Assembly: GCA_021815835.1 (NCBI GenBank)
Contig: JAKAZN010000142.1
Span: 1 to 5,965 of the forward strand
Length of the DNA: 5,965 bases
Direction of reading: 5' to 3'
Source: Pseudomonadota bacterium
GTDB taxonomy: Bacteria > Pseudomonadota > Alphaproteobacteria > Acetobacterales > Acetobacteraceae
Below, piece after piece: positions 1-5,961 of the stretch. The translations under genes were made by a program, and so were the position numbers. The notes under the pieces are model-generated. The model was not told the DNA's origin. It was given only the letters and a program-made list of their open reading frames with translations, and made no database searches. Every line of letters begins with the position of its first letter. Positions within the stretch are counted from its first letter, which is position 1.

Positions 1-278
1 ATCGCGGCTACGTCATCATCGGCTCGCCCAACGACGTGACCGAGCAACTGCGCGAGGTCGCCCGCAGCCTGAATGTCGGCCATCTCATGTTGTTGTTGCA
101 GTTCGGCAACATGAACAAGGCGGTCTGCCGCGCCAACACCAAGCTGTTCGCCGAGAAGGTGATGCCCAACCTCACGGGCATGTTCGGCGAGTGGGAAGAC
201 CGCTGGTGGCCCCAGCCGATCGGTGCCGCGCAGCGCGCGGACGTGCCCGCCTTCGTGCCGCGCCTCGCCGCCGAATAG
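1..278 (+). CDS. LLM-class (luciferase-like) flavin-dependent monooxygenase, C-terminal part
   Basis: This is the 3' end of a gene that begins before the window; the reading frame starts at base 3 and gives 91 residues before a TAG stop. Visible features are a GSP-x-(D/E)-V segment (about residues 7-12) leading into a helix, then V-G-H-L-M-L-L-L-Q-F-G-N-M (about 25-37), and a closing L-F-A-E-K-V-M-P-x-L helix (about 48-57). This order is characteristic of the last beta strand and C-terminal helices of the bacterial luciferase-like TIM barrel. Enzymes of this family use reduced FMN, usually supplied by a partner reductase, to insert oxygen from O2 into aldehydes, ketones, sulfonates or similar small molecules in the cytoplasm. 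The substrate cannot be read from this fragment, and the N-terminal flavin-binding part is missing. A Trp-rich tail (W-E-D-R-W-W-P) and about 20 further residues follow the fold. Two hydrolase genes follow on the same strand with short gaps, suggesting an operon. The family call is fairly secure; the specificity is unknown. Confidence 0.85.
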   Translation, partial: RGYVIIGSPNDVTEQLREVARSLNVGHLMLLLQFGNMNKAVCRANTKLFAEKVMPNLTGMFGEWEDRWWPQPIGAAQRADVPAFVPRLAAE

Positions 279-321
279 CGGTGCCACGGATCCTTCCCAT
301 CGGACGATGCTGGAGAGCAGG

Positions 322-1104
322 GTGAGCGAACCCGAAACCACGACAATCGAAATCAACGGCTTCCCGACGCGAATCTGGCGCAAGGGAAGCGGGCCGAGAC
401 TGGGCTTCCTCGCCGGCCTCGGCGGGCTGCCGCGCTGGATGCCGGTCCTCGACGCGCTGGCGGCGCATCGCAGCGTGATCGTGCCCTCGCTGCCGGGATT
501 TCCCGGCGGCGATCGCGGCCACACGGTGCTGGACAGCCATCTCGACTGGATGCTCGCCGTGCGCGCGATCCTGGACGCGGCCGGACTGGCCGGCGCCGAT
601 CTGGCGGGCAGTTCGGTGGGCGCCTCGCTGGCGGCCGATATCGCCGCGATCTGGCCGGCGAGCGTGCGCCGCCTCGCGCTGATCGCGCCCTTCGGCCTGT
701 TCGACGAGAAGGACCCGCCCACCGATCCCTGGGCGCAGCGCGCGGACGCAATCCCGGGGCTGATGTGCGCCGATCCCGAGATCTGGAAGGCGATGAAGGC
801 CGCGCCCGACGGCGCCAATTCGATTGAATGGCCGATCGAGCAGACCCGCGCCGCCGAGGCCGCGGCGCGCATCTTCTGGCCGCTCGGCAATACAAGGCTG
901 GAGAAGCGCCTGCCCCTGATCGCCGCGCCCACCTTGCTGGTCTGGGGCGAGGCGGACCGGATCATGCCGCGTTCCTACGCGGCGGCGTTCCGCGCCGGGA
1001 TCGCCGGCCCCACCGAACTGCGGACCATTGCCGGGGCGGGGCATCTGGCGGAGCTCGATCAGCCCGATAAGGTGGCCGAGGCGATCCTGGCCTGGACCGC
1101 CTGA
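322..1104 (+). CDS. alpha/beta-fold hydrolase (MhpC-like)
   Basis: The product is a 260-residue cytoplasmic alpha/beta hydrolase. A full catalytic triad can be placed by eye. The nucleophile Ser98 lies in the elbow G-S-S-V-G (96-100). The acid is Asp212 in W-G-E-A-D-R-I-M-P. The base is His241 in G-A-G-H-L-A-E. The oxyanion-loop region reads A-G-L-G-G-L-P-R-W (31-39), where many relatives have an HG motif. Residues 125-195 should form the cap domain that sets specificity. No signal peptide is seen. The GTG start at 322 was chosen because GGAG (312-315) lies 6 bases upstream; an in-frame ATG at 307 would add five residues but has no Shine-Dalgarno sequence. The gene follows the monooxygenase stop by 43 bp and precedes a second esterase by 53 bp, so it probably belongs to the same operon. 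Hydrolysis of an ester, lactone or C-C bond is plausible; haloalkane, epoxide or perhydrolase activity cannot be excluded. The fold is certain and the substrate unknown. Confidence 0.88.
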   Translation: MSEPETTTIEINGFPTRIWRKGSGPRLGFLAGLGGLPRWMPVLDALAAHRSVIVPSLPGFPGGDRGHTVLDSHLDWMLAVRAILDAAGLAGADLAGSSVGASLAADIAAIWPASVRRLALIAPFGLFDEKDPPTDPWAQRADAIPGLMCADPEIWKAMKAAPDGANSIEWPIEQTRAAEAAARIFWPLGNTRLEKRLPLIAAPTLLVWGEADRIMPRSYAAAFRAGIAGPTELRTIAGAGHLAELDQPDKVAEAILAWTA

Positions 1105-1157
1105 TTTTCCTTTCGCCGGCCCGCAACCCCGGCCCCTCAGCCAAGGACAGCAATCCG

Positions 1158-2102
1158 ATGCCCACCCTCGATCCCGACGTGCTGCTCGTGCTGGACATGA
1201 TCCGCCTGGCCGGCCGCCCGCCCTTCGAGCAACTGAGCCCGGCGGAGGCGCGCGAGGCTTACATGAAAAGCCGCGCCGTGCTGCAACCCGAGCCGGAGCC
1301 GGTCGAGACGGTCCGCGACCTTGCCTGCCCCGGCCCGCACGGCGACATCCCGCTCCGCCTCTATCGGCCCGCCGGCGCCGGCGCGGGGGCGCTGCCCGGC
1401 CTCGTCTATTTTCACGGCGGCGGATGGCTGCTGGGCGGGCTCGACTCCCATGACGTGGTCTGCCGGCGTTTCGCCAACGCGGCGCGCTGCGTGGTGGTCT
1501 CGGTCGATTACCGCATGGCCCCGGAGCACAAATTTCCCGCCGCGGTCGATGACAGCGCCGCCGCCACCCGCTTCGTCGCGACCGAGGCCGGCGCGCTCGG
1601 GATCGATCCCGCCCGGATCGCCGTGGGCGGGGATTCCGCCGGCGGCAATCTGGCCGCGGTGATGGCGCTGATGGCGCGCGACGGGACCCTGCCCGCGCTC
1701 GCCTACCAGCTGCTGATCTATCCGGCGACCGACATGGCGATGACCACGATCTCCTCGCAGACCGTTGGGCCGGGCGTGCCGCTCACCTCGGCCACCATGA
1801 AATGGTTCATCGACCACTACATGCGCGACGCCGCCGATCCGATCGACTGGCGCGCCTCGCCGATCCGCGCGGCCAGCGTGGCCGGCACCGCGCCGGCGCT
1901 GGTGCTGACGGCCGGGGTCGATCCGCTGCGCGACGAGGGGATCGCCTATGCCGCCCGGCTGGAACGGGAGGGGGTGCGGGTGACGGCGATCCACCTGTCC
2001 GACCAGATCCACGGCTTCCTCAGCATGGGCAAGGTCATCCACGCTGCCGACACGGCGATCGACATGATGGCGGCCGTGCTGCGCCGGACGCTGGCGGGGT
2101 GA
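1158..2102 (+). CDS. alpha/beta hydrolase, hormone-sensitive lipase family (family IV esterase)
   Basis: The 314-residue product has the usual length and all the hallmarks of the bacterial HSL (family IV) carboxylesterases. These are the oxyanion motif H-G-G-G-W (86-90), the conserved D-Y-R-M-A-P-E-H strand/turn (117-124), the nucleophile elbow G-D-S-A-G-G-N (158-164, Ser160), the acid motif D-P-L-R-D-E-G (255-261, Asp255) and the catalytic His285 in I-H-G-F. Residues 1-50 form the helical cap region. Enzymes of this type hydrolyse short- to medium-chain acyl esters in the cytoplasm; no signal peptide or membrane segment is visible. The ATG at 1158 is preceded by AAGGA (1143-1147) at a 10-base spacing, a slightly long but usable site, and the family cap begins soon after this start. 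It is the last gene of the putative monooxygenase-hydrolase-esterase operon. The 169 bp downstream contain a strong hairpin and then the LysR gene. Identity as an active HSL-type esterase is secure; the natural substrate is not known. Confidence 0.93.
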   Translation: MPTLDPDVLLVLDMIRLAGRPPFEQLSPAEAREAYMKSRAVLQPEPEPVETVRDLACPGPHGDIPLRLYRPAGAGAGALPGLVYFHGGGWLLGGLDSHDVVCRRFANAARCVVVSVDYRMAPEHKFPAAVDDSAAATRFVATEAGALGIDPARIAVGGDSAGGNLAAVMALMARDGTLPALAYQLLIYPATDMAMTTISSQTVGPGVPLTSATMKWFIDHYMRDAADPIDWRASPIRAASVAGTAPALVLTAGVDPLRDEGIAYAARLEREGVRVTAIHLSDQIHGFLSMGKVIHAADTAIDMMAAVLRRTLAG

Positions 2103-2145
2103 TCGGCGTCCCATCCGGCGGGAATCGTGCCGGCCGGACCGGATT

Positions 2146-2176
2146 GCGGCAAATTGCCGCGTGCGAATCGGCAAAT
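2146..2176. promoter_or_regulatory. candidate operator: inverted repeat plus direct repeat upstream of the LysR gene
   Basis: A near-perfect palindrome, GCGGCAA-A-TTGCCGC, occupies 2146-2160 (7-bp arms around one base). The half-site CGGCAAAT occurs at 2147-2154 and again at 2169-2176, a 22-bp period or about two helical turns on the same face of the DNA. It lies in the esterase-LysR gap, about 96-126 bp before the LysR start codon. A weak -10-like TAACAT follows at 2183-2188, but I could not pair it with a -35 at normal spacing. LysR-type regulators commonly bind dyad sites in their own upstream region, so autoregulation is the simplest inference; another regulator could equally use the site. 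Confidence 0.4.
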
Positions 2177-2198
2177 CCGGTCTAACATCCCGCTTCGG

Positions 2199-2218
2199 TC
2201 CCCGGGCGGACCCGGGGA
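2199..2218. other. strong hairpin in the esterase-LysR intergenic region
   Basis: The 8-base arms TCCCCGGG (2199-2206) and CCCGGGGA (2211-2218) are perfectly complementary around a CGGA tetraloop, with a further possible G-U pair outside. No T-run follows on either strand, so it is not a standard intrinsic terminator. It ends about 53 bases before the LysR start codon and could be a transcript 3'-end stabiliser for the upstream esterase mRNA, a U-tract-less terminator, or a 5'-UTR structure of the LysR mRNA. Confidence 0.35.
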
Positions 2219-2271
2219 TGGCGGCGCGGAGGCGAGAACAGGCTCCCTCCGGCGGCAGGGAGAGGCAGACG

Positions 2272-3156
2272 ATGGACTGGGACAAGCTGCGGGTGTTTCA
2301 CGCGGTGGCGGAGGCGGGCAGCTTCACCCATGCGGGCGACACCCTGAATCTCAGCCAATCCGCCGTATCGCGCCAGATTTCCGCGCTCGAGGAAGTCCTC
2401 GCCGTGCCGCTGTTTCACCGCCACGCGCGGGGCCTGATCCTCACCGAGCAGGGCGAGGCGCTGAACCGCACCGTCCGCGACGTGTTCGCCAAGCTCGCGA
2501 TGACCGAGGCGCTGCTCACGGAAAGCAAGGAAAAACCCGTCGGGCGGCTGAAAGTCACCACCACGGTGGGGTTCGGCTCCACCTGGCTCGCGCCGCGACT
2601 GGCGCAGTTCCTGGACCACTACCCGGACGTGTCGATCTCCTTGCTGCTCGATGACCAGGAGCTCGATCTGGCGATGCGGGAGGCGGATGTGGCGATCCGC
2701 ATGCATCCGCCGAAGCAGCCCGACCTGGTGCAGCGGCATCTGATGTCGATGCACTGGGTGGTCTGCGCCTCGCCCGAATATCTCAAGAAATTCGGCGTGC
2801 CGCAGCGGGCCGAGGATCTGGACGCGCACCGGCTGATCCTGTTCGGCGAGCATCATCCGCCGGTGCCGGACGTGAACTGGCTCGCCCTCGCGGGGCGCCG
2901 TCCGGGCAATCCGCGCCGCGCGCTGCTGGAGGTGAACAGCACCCAGGCGATCCTGACCGCGGTCCGCGCCGGGATCGGGCTCGGCGCGCTGCCCGATTAC
3001 CTGATGACCGAAAGCCAGGACCTGGTGCGGCTGCTGCCGGACCTCAACCCGCCGAAGGTGGACGTGTTCTTCGTCTATCCGGAGGAGCTGCGCAATTCGA
3101 AGCGGGTATCGGTGTTCCGCGATTTCCTGCTGGCGCGGCTGGCGGAGATCACCTGA
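2272..3156 (+). CDS. LysR-family transcriptional regulator
   Basis: The 294-residue product has the normal length and layout of a LysR-type regulator. The N-terminal winged helix-turn-helix lies at about 3-62, with the recognition region S-F-T-H-A-G-D-T-L-N-L-S-Q-S-A-V-S-R-Q-I (17-36), then P-L-F-H-R-H-A-R-G-L-I-L-T-E-Q-G (46-61). A linker helix follows to about 88, and a periplasmic-binding-protein-like effector domain runs from about 92 to 290, including the late V-R-A-G-I-G-L-G-A-L-P (231-241) strand-turn typical of the family. It acts as a cytoplasmic DNA-binding homotetramer or dimer responding to a small ligand, which cannot be identified. The ATG at 2272 was chosen because a strong GGAGAGG (2259-2265) sits 6 bases upstream and because M-D-W-D-K-L-R-V-F-H is the normal N-terminus of such proteins; upstream in-frame sequence lacks family similarity. 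It is co-directional with the preceding esterase rather than divergent from a target. It converges on the minus-strand NAPRTase gene, with 16 bp between the stops. Targets may be itself, the hydrolase operon, or distant genes. Confidence 0.93.
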   Translation: MDWDKLRVFHAVAEAGSFTHAGDTLNLSQSAVSRQISALEEVLAVPLFHRHARGLILTEQGEALNRTVRDVFAKLAMTEALLTESKEKPVGRLKVTTTVGFGSTWLAPRLAQFLDHYPDVSISLLLDDQELDLAMREADVAIRMHPPKQPDLVQRHLMSMHWVVCASPEYLKKFGVPQRAEDLDAHRLILFGEHHPPVPDVNWLALAGRRPGNPRRALLEVNSTQAILTAVRAGIGLGALPDYLMTESQDLVRLLPDLNPPKVDVFFVYPEELRNSKRVSVFRDFLLARLAEIT

Positions 3157-3172
3157 GGCCGGGCCGACGCCG

Positions 3173-4369
3173 CTACCGGCGCAGCAGGAACTCGCGCCCC
3201 AGCTTCACCATCGGCACCCCGTCATAGGCCACGATATCGGCCGTCGCGTAGGTCTCGTGCCAGGCATCGGGGATGAAACTGCCGGTCCCCACCACATCGA
3301 CCGGCGCCTGCGCGTCCGCCATCACCCGGCACTTGTCCACCCCGAACCCCGAGGAGGCGACGATCCGCACCGCGCGGTGGCCGGCTGCGTCCAGCGCCTC
3401 CCGGAACCGCCAGATCGCGGCGGCCGAGACGCCGGTGCCGACCAGGTAGCGCAGCTCCGTCTCGCTGCGGTAGCGCCGGATCGCGCCCGGGACGTGGCGT
3501 TCCAGCACCGCGTAGCTGGCGGCCGGATCGAGCCCCTCCAGGAACCGCCCGCCATGCGTGTCCAGCCGGAACGCCAGCCTTCCGTCCGCCGCGAGATCGG
3601 GGAAGCGGGCGCAGACGGCGAGCGCGTCGGTGATTTCCCGGCCGAAATAATCGGCGAGCACGGTCATCGGCTCGTCGGCGAAGGTCTCGTGATACATCTC
3701 GGCCGCGCGCAGGGTGGAGCCTGCATAGCCGATCAGCGAGTGCGGCATCGTGCCCAGGCCGCGCGGATTGCCGAACCAATGCGCGGTGGCGTCGGTGGCG
3801 TTGCCGATGAAGCCGCGCGCGCCCTCGCGCCGCGCCGCGGCGCTGCCGGTGGCGGCGGCGTAGGCCATCATCTCCTGCATCTCGGCGCCGGCGCAGTGGC
3901 GGGCCTCCATGGCCAGGAACGCGACCTTCGGCAGCACGAGGCACATCTGGTAGGCGTGATGCGCGGCCACGCAGGCCGGGCCGAGCTTCTGCAGCAGCAG
4001 GGTTTCCAGGTCCGACAGCGCGAACAGGCTGCCGGTGAGATAGACGATCGGCTCGCCGGCCCCGACCCAGCTGCCCTCGGGGTGGGTGAGCTCGACGCCG
4101 ATCGCGGTCTCGCGCGCCCGCTCCACCGCGCGCAGCCAGTCCAGCATCAGCCGTGGCGCCGAGATCACCGGGCGGCGGAGGAACAGGGCGTAGGTGACGC
4201 GCTTGTCGCCGAAGCGGGCGACCACCGCGCGGGTGCGGTTGAAATAGGCGTCGGTATGCGCCGCGATCCCGGCGTCCATCGCCGCCCCGGCGGGCTGATC
4301 CGGGGGCTGATCCGGGGGCCGATCCGCGGGCCGATCCGCGGGCCGGTCTCCGATCGGCTGATCCGGCAC
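3173..4369 (-). CDS. pncB: nicotinate phosphoribosyltransferase-like protein
   Basis: The 398-residue product resembles nicotinate phosphoribosyltransferases, which convert nicotinate plus PRPP (with ATP) to nicotinate mononucleotide in cytoplasmic NAD salvage. By eye it is closest to the shorter archaeal-style enzymes such as that of Thermoplasma. Visible motifs are T-D-A-Y-F-N-R-T (39-46), the active-site G-T-M-P-H-S-L (206-212; the His aligns with the phosphorylated His region of E. coli PncB), R-L-D-T-H-G-G-R-F (268-276), and V-G-T-G-S-F-I-P (360-367), a phosphate-binding loop. The C-terminal zinc-knuckle tail of some archaeal relatives is absent. The GTG start at 4369 lies one base after the upstream DAHP synthase stop (TAG-C-GTG), consistent with translational coupling; neither it nor the alternative ATG (4279, residue 31) has a good ribosome-binding site. 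Residues 2-28 are a low-complexity Pro/Asp/Arg extension encoded by 12-bp repeats, so the conserved domain begins near residue 31. Phosphoribosyltransferase fold membership is secure; nicotinate as substrate is likely but not proven. Confidence 0.85.
   Translation of the reverse strand: MPDQPIGDRPADRPADRPPDQPPDQPAGAAMDAGIAAHTDAYFNRTRAVVARFGDKRVTYALFLRRPVISAPRLMLDWLRAVERARETAIGVELTHPEGSWVGAGEPIVYLTGSLFALSDLETLLLQKLGPACVAAHHAYQMCLVLPKVAFLAMEARHCAGAEMQEMMAYAAATGSAAARREGARGFIGNATDATAHWFGNPRGLGTMPHSLIGYAGSTLRAAEMYHETFADEPMTVLADYFGREITDALAVCARFPDLAADGRLAFRLDTHGGRFLEGLDPAASYAVLERHVPGAIRRYRSETELRYLVGTGVSAAAIWRFREALDAAGHRAVRIVASSGFGVDKCRVMADAQAPVDVVGTGSFIPDAWHETYATADIVAYDGVPMVKLGREFLLRR
4295..4342. 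repeat. tandem 12-bp repeat array in the NAPRTase N-terminus
   Basis: Four contiguous 12-bp units are present: CTGATCCGGGGG twice (4295-4318), then CCGATCCGCGGG twice (4319-4342). The two types differ at two positions. A degenerate copy continues to 4366, including CTGATCCGG at 4358-4366. Read on the minus strand the units are exactly four codons and encode P-A-D-R, P-A-D-R, P-P-D-Q, P-P-D-Q. The AABB pattern suggests duplication by replication slippage. The array sits at the junction of the DAHP synthase and NAPRTase genes. Confidence 0.9.
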
Positions 4370-4370
4370 G

Positions 4371-5762
4371 CTACTGCGCCGCGAGCGGCGGGTGCTCCCG
4401 CGTGCCTTCGCGCCGGCGCTTCAATTCGGCCGCGACCAGGAAGGCGAGCTCCAGCGATTGCTCGGCATTGAGCCGCGGGTCGCAGAAGGTCTCGTAGCGC
4501 GTGCCGAGATCGGCCTCGGTCAGCCGGTGCGCGCCGCCCACGCATTCGGTCACGTCCTGGCCGGTCATTTCCACGTGCACCCCGCCCGCCCAGCTGCCCT
4601 CGGCGGCGTGGATGTCGAAGAAGCCGCGCACTTCGGCCAGGATCGCATCGAAGCTGCGGGTCTTGACGTTGGCGGCAGTGGAGATGGTGTTGCCGTGCAT
4701 CGGATCGGTGATCCAGACCACCTTGCGCCCCTCCCGCTCCACGGCGCGCACGAGGGCAGGGAGCCTGGCGGCGATCTTCTCGGCGCCCATGCGCGCGATC
4801 AGGGTCAGCCGGCCGGCCTCGTTGGCCGGGTTGAGCCGGTCGATCAGGCGCAGCAGATCGTCCGCTTCCTGGGTGGGACCGACTTTCATTCCCAGCGGAT
4901 TGCCGAGGCCGCGCAGGAATTCCACGTGCGCGCCGTCGAGCTGGCGGGTACGGTCGCCGATCCAGAGGAAATGCGCCGAGCAGCCGTACCAATCCCCGGT
5001 GGTGGAATCGACCCGCGCCAGCGCCTGTTCGTAGGGCAGCAGCAGCGCCTCGTGCGCGACGTAGAAATCGGTCTCGCGCAGATCGCGCGTGGTGGCGCTG
5101 GTCATGCCGCAGGCGGACATGAAGGCCAGGGTCTCGTCGATGCGCGCCGACAGGTCGCGGTAGCGATCGGCCAGCGGGGAGCGTTCGACGAAGCCCAGGT
5201 TCCAGCGATGGACTTCGTGCAGATCCGCGTAGCCGCCGGAGGCGAAGGCGCGCAGCAGGTTGAGCTTGGCCGCGGACTGGAAATAGCCGAGCTCCATCCG
5301 GGCGGGATCGGGGATGCGCGCCTCGGGGGTGAAATCCGGGCCGTTGACGATATCGCCGCGATAGCTGGGCAGGCTGACCCCGTCGCGGGTTTCATTGTCC
5401 GAGGAACGCGGCTTGGCGTATTGCCCGGCCATCCGGCCCATCTTCACGACCGGGACGGAGGCGCCGAAGGTCAGCACGACGGCCATCTGCAACAGCACGC
5501 GGAACGTGTCGCGCAGGATGTTGGCGGTGAACTCGGCATAGCTTTCGGCGCAATCGCCGCCCAGCAGGACGAAGGCGCGGCCCTCGGCGGCCTGGGCGAG
5601 ATTGGCTTTCAGGCGGCGCGCCTCGCCGGCGAAAACCAGCGGCGGATAGGCGCGCAGCCGGGCCTCGACCGAAGCGAGCGCCTGGGGATCCGGATAGGCG
5701 GGCGCCTGGCGGATCGGGCGGGCGCGCCATGAGGTCTGGGTCCAGGCGGTCTCGGCGGTCAT
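4371..5762 (-). CDS. aroG: class II 3-deoxy-7-phosphoheptulonate (DAHP) synthase
   Basis: The 463-residue product is a full-length class II (plant/mycobacterial type) DAHP synthase. It condenses phosphoenolpyruvate with erythrose-4-phosphate to DAHP, the committed first step of the shikimate pathway to Trp, Tyr, Phe and chorismate-derived compounds. All four metal ligands known from the Mycobacterium tuberculosis enzyme have counterparts: Cys71 (G-G-D-C-A-E), His356 (D-P-M-H-G-N-T), Glu398 (H-V-E-M-T-G) and Asp428 (F-C-D-P-R-L-N). Substrate-binding positions also match: Arg110 and Lys117 ([12 protein letters not shown]), Arg271 (G-D-R-T-R-Q-L-D-G), Lys293 (M-K-V-G-P) and Arg324 (I-A-R-M-G). 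The N-terminus (S-W-R-x-x-P, then P-P-L-V-F-A-G-E) is typical. The ATG at 5762 was chosen because AGGAG lies 6 bases upstream and the family begins here; the in-frame sequence farther upstream is Arg/Pro-rich noise. The gene heads a two-gene unit with the NAPRTase-like gene, one base downstream. Feedback sensitivity cannot be judged from sequence alone. Identification is very secure; the symbol follows mycobacterial usage (aroAII is also used). Confidence 0.97.
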   Translation of the reverse strand: MTAETAWTQTSWRARPIRQAPAYPDPQALASVEARLRAYPPLVFAGEARRLKANLAQAAEGRAFVLLGGDCAESYAEFTANILRDTFRVLLQMAVVLTFGASVPVVKMGRMAGQYAKPRSSDNETRDGVSLPSYRGDIVNGPDFTPEARIPDPARMELGYFQSAAKLNLLRAFASGGYADLHEVHRWNLGFVERSPLADRYRDLSARIDETLAFMSACGMTSATTRDLRETDFYVAHEALLLPYEQALARVDSTTGDWYGCSAHFLWIGDRTRQLDGAHVEFLRGLGNPLGMKVGPTQEADDLLRLIDRLNPANEAGRLTLIARMGAEKIAARLPALVRAVEREGRKVVWITDPMHGNTISTAANVKTRSFDAILAEVRGFFDIHAAEGSWAGGVHVEMTGQDVTECVGGAHRLTEADLGTRYETFCDPRLNAEQSLELAFLVAAELKRRREGTREHPPLAAQ

Positions 5763-5961
5763 CGACGGCTCCTGCGGCGGATCCCGGAGGGGATGGTTGG
5801 CGCGGTTATGCCGGGATTTGCCCGGATTGGCTACCGGCGCGCGCGCCGGCCGCGGGGGGAGCGCCCGAAGCCGGCGCCCCGAAGCCCGCCGGCGTGTTGA
5901 AGCGGAATTGTAGGCCCGGGCCGGCGAGGGTAATTCCGGCGCGCATGGCAAGGGAGACGAT
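5763..5961. promoter_or_regulatory. divergent intergenic region upstream of the DAHP synthase gene
   Basis: About 200 bp separate the minus-strand DAHP synthase start from a plus-strand start at 5962, so both promoters should lie here. I could not assign a clear -35/-10 pair on either strand. The region is dense in symmetry: CCGGG/CCCGG around a short spacer (5811-5825), a perfect 16-bp palindrome CCGGCGCG-CGCGCCGG (5834-5849), a 7-bp inverted repeat GCCGGCG/CGCCGGC (5870-5876 and 5887-5893), a 10-bp palindrome GGCCCGGGCC (5913-5922), and an AT-richer pair CGGAATT/AATTCCG (5903-5909 and 5932-5938). Some symmetry is expected by chance at this G+C content. The upstream extension of the DAHP synthase frame through here has no family similarity and is treated as non-coding. 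Confidence 0.5.

Noticed and set aside
172..1044. Minus-strand open frame of about 290 codons opposite the monooxygenase end and first hydrolase
   Set aside because: It spans two plus-strand genes with clear family features and has no motif of its own.
1105..1157. Possible terminator or promoter between the two hydrolase genes
   Set aside because: The T-rich stretch (1107-1114) precedes rather than follows the GC-rich segment and no stable stem is formed, so read-through in an operon is more likely.
2183..2188. TAACAT as the -10 box of a LysR promoter
   Set aside because: It matches only four of six consensus positions, and the nearest -35-like TTGCCG (2154-2159) is 23 bp away, outside the normal spacing, so it is not annotated as a promoter.
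1137..2285. Minus-strand open frame of about 382 codons opposite the esterase
   Set aside because: Antisense to a family IV esterase with all motifs intact. The His/Arg/Gly-rich translation is typical of a GC-content artefact.
3168..3181. Short hairpin CGCCG-CTAC-CGGCG between the convergent LysR and NAPRTase genes as a bidirectional terminator
   Set aside because: The stem is only 5 bp, it overlaps the NAPRTase stop codon and has no T-run on either side. Termination is expected near here, but this structure is not good evidence.
3257..4471. Plus-strand open frame of about 404 codons opposite the NAPRTase gene, including an Arg-Gly-Leu/Pro-Ile repeat
   Set aside because: The repeat is the 12-bp array read in the wrong direction; the rest is an antisense shadow with no family signature and no proper ribosome-binding site.
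4392..5732. Long plus-strand open frame of about 446 codons opposite the DAHP synthase gene
   Set aside because: It is exactly antisense to a gene with secure catalytic motifs. Its translation is rich in Gly/Ala/Arg/His with no recognisable motif, as expected from GC-biased codons read backwards.
5763..5951. Upstream extension of the DAHP synthase frame by 63 residues
   Set aside because: The extension is Arg/Pro/Ala-rich, lacks similarity to the family N-terminus, and a strong AGGAG precedes the ATG at 5762.
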